Shown here: positions 59,700-64,000 of the stretch, piece after piece
How the letters are laid out: each line of letters begins with the position of its first letter
How positions within the stretch are numbered: the first letter of the stretch is position 1
Assembly: GCF_046237605.1 (NCBI RefSeq)
Contig: NZ_CP143542.1
Coordinates: 2,356,001-2,420,000 of the forward strand
DNA: 64,000 bases
From: Paraperibacillus marinus
GTDB taxonomy: Bacteria > Bacillota > Bacilli > Bacillales > DSM-1321
Direction: 5' to 3'
Notes under the pieces: generated by a model
Database searches by the model: none
What the model saw: the letters and a program-made list of their open reading frames with translations, nothing else
What the model was told of the DNA's origin: nothing
Made by a program: the position numbers and the translations under genes

Positions 59700-61061
59700 T
59701 TGGCTGCATTACCTAAAAAACATACCCTCTTGATTGTGACGGTGGCGCTTGGCATCCTGCTGAATCCATTAAATTCTTCCATGATCGCTGTGGCCCTGTC
59801 ACGTATTCAGGAGGACTTCTCGCTTTCCTTCATAGATGCATCCTGGCTGATTTCCACGTATTATCTGGCCAGTGGCATCGGACAGCCTGTGATGGGAAAG
59901 CTTGCGGACGCATTTGGGGCAAAGAGGATGTATATCATTGGCCTCCTGCTGATAGCCGTTTCCTCCGCAGCCGCGCCCTTCTCGCCTTCCTTCGGCTGGC
60001 TGATCGCGATACGGATGATTCAGGCAATCGGCAGCTCGGCCCTCTTCCCGGCCGGCATGGGGCTGGTCCGTTCCTCCATCACAGAGAACCAGGCACAGGC
60101 ACTTGGAGTCCTGTCGATCTTCTCTTCCGTATCAGCAGCCTTCGGGCCATCAATCGGCGGATTCCTCGTGGATTGGGGCGATTGGCCAGCGATCTTTATG
60201 ATCAACTTCCCGATCATCATTGCCGCCTTCATCCTGGCAGTCAAAGTCCTGCCGAAGGGGACAAAGACAGCAGGAAGGAAGGCCAGAATCGATTATCCCG
60301 GCATCCTGTTATTTTCGCTCATGATCCTCAGCTGGCTGCTATTTTTACTGGATCTGCAAAATGGCGTTAGTCTAGTTAAACTCGGCTTAAGCCTTGTTTC
60401 GACCATTCTTTTTTATATGGTTGAAAAGCGGCTGGAAGAGCCGTTTGTCGATGTGATCGCTCTGAAAAAGAACGTCAACATGAGCCTGGTATACGTCCAG
60501 TTCATCCTGGTCAATATCGTCTTTTACTCAATCTTTTTCGGAATGCCGCTCTACCTGCAGGACTTCCGTCATTTCGATTCCAAGACAACCGGCCTAATCA
60601 TGCTGGCTGTCGCCGGCTTTGGCGTCATCGTCTCACCGCTCGCCGGCCGCTGGATTGACCGGAAAGGCTCGAAGCCCTCGCTATTGGCAGGCGCCTCTTC
60701 CATCATCGCCGGATCCTTGATGCTCACAACGGTCCAAACCCAATCACCCATTGCCTGGATTGTCATCTGCCTGTCTGTCCTTGGCTTAAGTAACGGCTTC
60801 AACAATCTCGGACTGCAGACGGCGCTTTACTCCTTTGTACCGCGAAGTGAAACCGGCGCAGCGTCCGGCCTGTTCATGACCTCGCGCTATATCGGAACCA
60901 TCCTTTCTTCCAGCCTCCTTGGCATCCTGTTTGGCAAGCAGGTCACAACCGACCATCTGCATACAATGGCTCTGACCAGTTCAGTCATCGGTGTGATCGT
61001 CCTCTTGCTGACAGTCCGGATGTCAGGAAGTGAACTGAGGAAGAAACAAGCAGACAGCTGA
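59700..61061 (+). CDS. MFS multidrug-type exporter (DHA2-like)
   Basis: About 453 residues with 12-14 membrane helices. The opening ILLNPLNSSMIAVALSRIQ matches the DHA2 motif (LDxTIVNVALP-like) with substitutions, and GKLADAFGAKRMYIIG is motif A (GxLaDrxGxkxxl). SIGGFLVDWGDWPAIF is the antiporter-type motif C region. The TTG at 59700 follows GAGGTG by 6 bases; a GTG 9 bases earlier is possible. Likely a proton-driven drug exporter. A sequence ATAGGT...ACCTAT over the -10 (TATAAT, 59652-59657) could be an operator. Confidence 0.9.
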   Translation: MAALPKKHTLLIVTVALGILLNPLNSSMIAVALSRIQEDFSLSFIDASWLISTYYLASGIGQPVMGKLADAFGAKRMYIIGLLLIAVSSAAAPFSPSFGWLIAIRMIQAIGSSALFPAGMGLVRSSITENQAQALGVLSIFSSVSAAFGPSIGGFLVDWGDWPAIFMINFPIIIAAFILAVKVLPKGTKTAGRKARIDYPGILLFSLMILSWLLFLLDLQNGVSLVKLGLSLVSTILFYMVEKRLEEPFVDVIALKKNVNMSLVYVQFILVNIVFYSIFFGMPLYLQDFRHFDSKTTGLIMLAVAGFGVIVSPLAGRWIDRKGSKPSLLAGASSIIAGSLMLTTVQTQSPIAWIVICLSVLGLSNGFNNLGLQTALYSFVPRSETGAASGLFMTSRYIGTILSSSLLGILFGKQVTTDHLHTMALTSSVIGVIVLLLTVRMSGSELRKKQADS

Positions 61062-61088
61062 GAATTTGAATACCTGCATGAAAGCAAC

Positions 61089-61120
61089 GAAACCCCAGCA
61101 GAATCTGCAGGGGTTTTGTT
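61089..61120 (+). terminator. Terminator of the MFS gene
   Basis: AAACCCCAGCAGA pairs with TCTGCAGGGGTTT (one mismatch) and is followed by TGTTAT. Confidence 0.8.
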
Positions 61121-61759
61121 ATATCCATACTCCAATATTAATAGCCAGTCCTCTTAAAGTAATATAGTCAATCTGATTTAATCATGTGGCTCATCTTGAC
61201 TTCATTAAGTGGAAGCTTGATGTTACTATTTTTAGCGCATCTGTTATGGAAGTAAATATGCTTAAGAATTCTGGAGTAGCACGGAATCGGACATTTAAGA
61301 GCCATTAACTTATCCGTACGGAACTATAACGAACCCCCTTGCAAAATTTATCATCAATTGAATTTAAAAACGCCATTATCTGCTTCAATGAAGGTAATTA
61401 CTCTTCAGTCTCTTTCATCTTCTTAGCTAATGACGGATTCTTGTACTCCAAGTTATTCTGGAGGCACATCGGGATTCCCTTTAAATAAATTTTCTTGAAA
61501 CCTATAAAACTATAGCGTAACAAGTTCTTTCTTCAAAGAATTTATAAAAGTCATTCTTCTATAATGAGTCCTCATAAGAGAAACCACTAAAAATAAAAGT
61601 GAAAACTTTTACTGTTATATCTCATACCATTAGAAGGAATGGGCTATCATTTTTAAACTTAAAGTGTTTAAGACAAGGTATACCATTTTATGGTATTGTA
61701 AATATAATGTGATGAATTTTTAGTTGGTACATACTAAGTTTAGTTTAGGAGGAGTAGCT
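61121..61759. other. AT-rich intergenic stretch with a possible small reading frame
   Basis: No clear gene. On the minus strand 61398-61523 a TTG-started frame of 41 codons reads GFKKIYLKGIPMC, then NNLEYKNPSLAKKMKETEE; it is protein-like but has no proper ribosome site, so it may be the end of a lost gene. The remaining bases show no repeat or RNA that I recognise. Confidence 0.3.
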
Positions 61760-62698
61760 ATGAAAAGAACCTTAATTATGCTTGTATCTATGTTTTTTTT
61801 ACTCTCTGGATGTTCCGAAGAAACTAATACGGCAAACAAGAGTTCAGAACATGCGCCCACACAGAAAGCTATTGAATTTTCACAAGGAAACCAAAAATTT
61901 AGAATTATTCCTTTTAATAACGAGGTTTTAGAATATACTGAAACTGTAAACAAAAAGTCAAACCTTGATGTAAATAAGATTTATGATGACAAAGTTATAA
62001 AGCAATTTAGAAAGAAAGTAATGGAGTATGACTTAAATCTTAAAAACGATTTTTCCCAATTTTTATCTCCCACTCAATATGCTTTAGATCTTAATGTAAA
62101 TGCTAGTAAACTTCTTAAAAGAGAGAAGAAAATTAATGAGGCTATTAAACAATCTTTAATCGATTCTTCAAATATTCTTTCAGGGGGAGACAAGACTGTT
62201 CTGGTGATGCCAGCAAATCCTGAAGTGCCAATTGAAGAAACGGACGGGGTCTCAGGGCTGACAATAAGCGATAACTTTATTTTAATCCAGATTGATCCAT
62301 CCGTTACTGAAGAACATTTAAAATACGCAATTGCACATGAGTATCATCATACCATTAATATAGAGAAAAATTCTATTGGAAGTTCTGTATTAGATGGTGT
62401 GATTTTTGAAGGTAAAGCTGACTCTTTCGCACATATCGTGTACCCAAAAACTGTAGTTCAATGGACAAAACCAATAGCTGATGAAGAGATTAAAGATGCT
62501 TTATCAGCTTTGAAAAATGAAAGTGTATTTTACAATCAATTAATGTTGGGAGATAGCGCTAAGAATATTCCTGCACGTTCGAATTATATAATTGGCTATA
62601 AAATAATGCAGAGTTATCTAAAGAAGTATCCAAAAGTAAAAATTGAAGATTGGACAACTCTTGCTCCAAATGAAATCTTAAAAAATAGTACATACTAG
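61760..62698 (+). CDS. Lipoprotein with a HEXXH zinc-protease motif (DUF2268-like)
   Basis: About 312 residues. Lipobox LLSGC. The mature part contains AIAHEYHHTIN, an intact HEXXH, followed by VIFEGKADSFAH, in which a Glu 25-30 residues later could be the third ligand. This matches DUF2268-type predicted proteases. AGGAGGAG precedes the ATG at 61760. AT-rich, with its own terminator. Substrate and role unknown. Confidence 0.8.
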   Translation: MKRTLIMLVSMFFLLSGCSEETNTANKSSEHAPTQKAIEFSQGNQKFRIIPFNNEVLEYTETVNKKSNLDVNKIYDDKVIKQFRKKVMEYDLNLKNDFSQFLSPTQYALDLNVNASKLLKREKKINEAIKQSLIDSSNILSGGDKTVLVMPANPEVPIEETDGVSGLTISDNFILIQIDPSVTEEHLKYAIAHEYHHTINIEKNSIGSSVLDGVIFEGKADSFAHIVYPKTVVQWTKPIADEEIKDALSALKNESVFYNQLMLGDSAKNIPARSNYIIGYKIMQSYLKKYPKVKIEDWTTLAPNEILKNSTY

Positions 62699-62755
62699 AA
62701 TTTTTAGAATTAGTTCCTTACCTATCAATGTAGATTGTCCCACTATATTAAAATT

Positions 62756-62792
62756 AAAGCACCTATCAGTGTATAAAGCTGATAGGTGCTTT
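62756..62792 (+). terminator. Terminator of the HEXXH lipoprotein gene
   Basis: AAAGCACCTATCAG / CTGATAGGTGCTTT is a perfect 14-base stem with a 9-base loop. Confidence 0.85.
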
Positions 62793-62935
62793 CGTAAATA
62801 ATAAAGGTTTACCTAATAGGTATAAATTTACTCTATTTTTTTAGATATAAGGTCTTATTAGTTGCAGTACCACTTTTAAAAACCCGGGTAAATTAACCAT
62901 ATTGTTATTTTCAATCGTTAAACTACGATTTATTA

Positions 62936-63331
62936 CTAAAGAAAATACTTATAATAGTGTATGACACTATTACCCAATCCAATAATAATAAATAGAAGTA
63001 ACCCAAAGGAAAAGGGACTCAATGATAATTTACTAATAATTGGAATACCCTCATCTGATCCTGTATTGAATTTTGCAGTAACACGTGCATAATTCGATGA
63101 ATTCGTTGATCCAAGAGATCCCATCCATAATATTCCTGGTGAAAGCAAACTGGTAAAAAATAAAATATCTGTAAATGACCAATTTGTATTTAGTTTAATT
63201 ATCCAAACCAAAAAAAAGTTAACTAATAATGTAAGGCATACTATGATGATTTCTCGCACCTTTAAACTAAATGTTCTTTCAAGAAAGGCATTAAATTTAT
63301 TAATACTGTAAACAAAGCAAAAAACCATCAA
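62936..63331 (-). CDS. Integral membrane protein, probable partner of the ABC ATPase
   Basis: 131 residues from a TTG/ATG pair, with three to four membrane helices. The frame stays open upstream, with hydrophobic sequence (LSYFLIKIIANIFFLL), up to a GGAGGGG site at 63382-63388. No ATG, GTG or TTG is there; an ATT at 63377-63379 sits 3-5 bases from the site. Either the gene starts at ATT, or a run of ten T nearby has shifted the frame. It lies 58 bases after the ABC ATPase gene, so an exporter subunit is plausible. Confidence 0.5.
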   Translation of the reverse strand: MMVFCFVYSINKFNAFLERTFSLKVREIIIVCLTLLVNFFLVWIIKLNTNWSFTDILFFTSLLSPGILWMGSLGSTNSSNYARVTAKFNTGSDEGIPIISKLSLSPFSFGLLLFIIIGLGNSVIHYYKYFL

Positions 63332-63437
63332 TAAAAAAAAAATATTGGCTATTATCTTAATTAAAAAATAGGAAAGAATAGAATCCCCTCCAGAATTATA
63401 TTTCTTTATTTAAGCGCTTGAATTCAAAGCTAACTAA

Positions 63438-64000
63438 TTAATAAGAATAAGTCTTCTCGAAAAGGCCTTCTGGCACCATAGTATATATTTCATCACATAT
63501 ATGGTTTATAAAATTATCATCATGTGAAACAATTATAATTATTGAATTCTCACTAGCTGCCTTTTTAATGATAGAAGACATATTTAGAATGGATTGAAAA
63601 TCTAAATTATTTGTTGGCTCGTCTAACAAATAGATTGGTGCGTCTTTATAGAATAACCTATATATTGCTAAACTTTGCCATTGCCCCCCCGATATTTGTT
63701 TGCTATCCTCATACCACTCTCCAAGTCGTATAGCCTCAGAGTAATTAGCTTTGCTTAAGAAACTATTAGGATCTAGCCATTTTACATGATTCATTATATT
63801 TTTTTCTTTACCAAGTTGATCTATATTAGATATTCCTATATTTTCTCTTAATGAAAATTCATACTTCGAAGGAGATTGATGCAGCATTTGAGATATGGTG
63901 ATTCTTTCAAAATCATTTAATATCGTTGAAGGAATATCATTAAATAATAAATCACCTGAAGACTGTGTTTTTAATCCATGAATTATCTCCAAAAGAGTTG
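63438..64000 (-). CDS. ABC transporter ATP-binding protein, cut by the window edge
   Basis: The C-terminal 187 residues are present and the frame is open past base 64000. It begins TLLEIIHGLK, the residues just after Walker A. The signature is ISGGQWQSLAIYR, Walker B IYLLDEPTNNLD and the H-loop IIIVSHDDNF. The GGQWQ signature resembles peptide or bacteriocin exporters whose ATPase may be fused to six helices. AT-rich. Whether a membrane domain is fused cannot be seen. Confidence 0.85.
   Translation of the reverse strand, partial: TLLEIIHGLKTQSSGDLLFNDIPSTILNDFERITISQMLHQSPSKYEFSLRENIGISNIDQLGKEKNIMNHVKWLDPNSFLSKANYSEAIRLGEWYEDSKQISGGQWQSLAIYRLFYKDAPIYLLDEPTNNLDFQSILNMSSIIKKAASENSIIIIVSHDDNFINHICDEIYTMVPEGLFEKTYSY

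Overview
The window reads as chromosomal DNA of a spore-former-type Firmicute, most likely a Bacillaceae member (Bacillus, Cytobacillus or Mesobacillus group). The grounds are strong AAGGAGG-type ribosome binding sites, frequent TTG and GTG starts, CcpA-type cre sites, YesM/YesN-type regulators, a GlpP antiterminator, YodB/CatR-type redox repressors, a cobalamin riboswitch, a preQ1-I riboswitch, and one copy of the intergenic hairpin repeat that many Bacillaceae carry. No rRNA, tRNA, CRISPR array, phage or intact insertion sequence was seen. Species cannot be fixed from the sequence alone.

Layout. 0-7 kb: a secreted GH3 beta-glucosidase with a cre site, small metabolic and repair-like genes (VOC, DinB, GNAT, NUDIX), the Bacillaceae repeat, and a membrane acyltransferase. 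7-11.7 kb: a B12-riboswitch operon cobQ-cobD-cbiZ-cbiB for late corrinoid synthesis and cobinamide salvage. 11.9-24.5 kb: a secreted multidomain glycerophosphodiesterase (GDPD), then a fructan or sucrose-type sugar locus (cytoplasmic GH32, LplABC-like ABC importer without its own ATPase, and a YesM/YesN two-component pair co-transcribed with an unusual membrane-anchored binding protein). 24.7-31.9 kb: glpD, glpP, and an Fbp/Afu-type ABC importer with an AraL-like HAD phosphatase.

32-41.4 kb is AT-richer and partly decaying. It holds a DUF2785 gene, an operon of small membrane and immunity-like genes with two frameshifts, a quinone-stress locus (HxlR repressor, nitroreductase, catechol dioxygenase-like protein) with a clear promoter and palindromic operator, acetyltransferases, an HxlR pseudogene, and a DUF4279 gene stopped by an in-frame TAG.

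41.4-50.8 kb is a nine-gene sugar operon read leftward: ROK repressor, ABC binding protein and two permeases, ROK kinase, three Gfo/Idh/MocA oxidoreductases and a TIM-barrel isomerase. Its make-up resembles loci that remodel glycosides through 3-keto intermediates. It is followed by a second copy of the multidomain GDPD, with a PhoP-box-like array upstream. 53.7-61 kb carries DUF421, queE/queD under a preQ1 riboswitch, an aldo/keto reductase, a DUF457-type membrane protein, a 5 x 51-bp tandem repeat, a frameshifted methyltransferase, NUDIX, small membrane proteins and an MFS exporter. The AT-rich right end has a HEXXH lipoprotein and a partial ABC exporter.

How the parts may work together (inference): the two secreted GDPDs could release glycerol-3-phosphate from phosphodiesters or teichoic acid, the Afu/Fbp-type importer with its phosphatase could take up organophosphates, and GlpD under GlpP control could feed the product into glycolysis. 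The two sugar loci handle imported oligosaccharides and probably share a distant MsmX-type ATPase.
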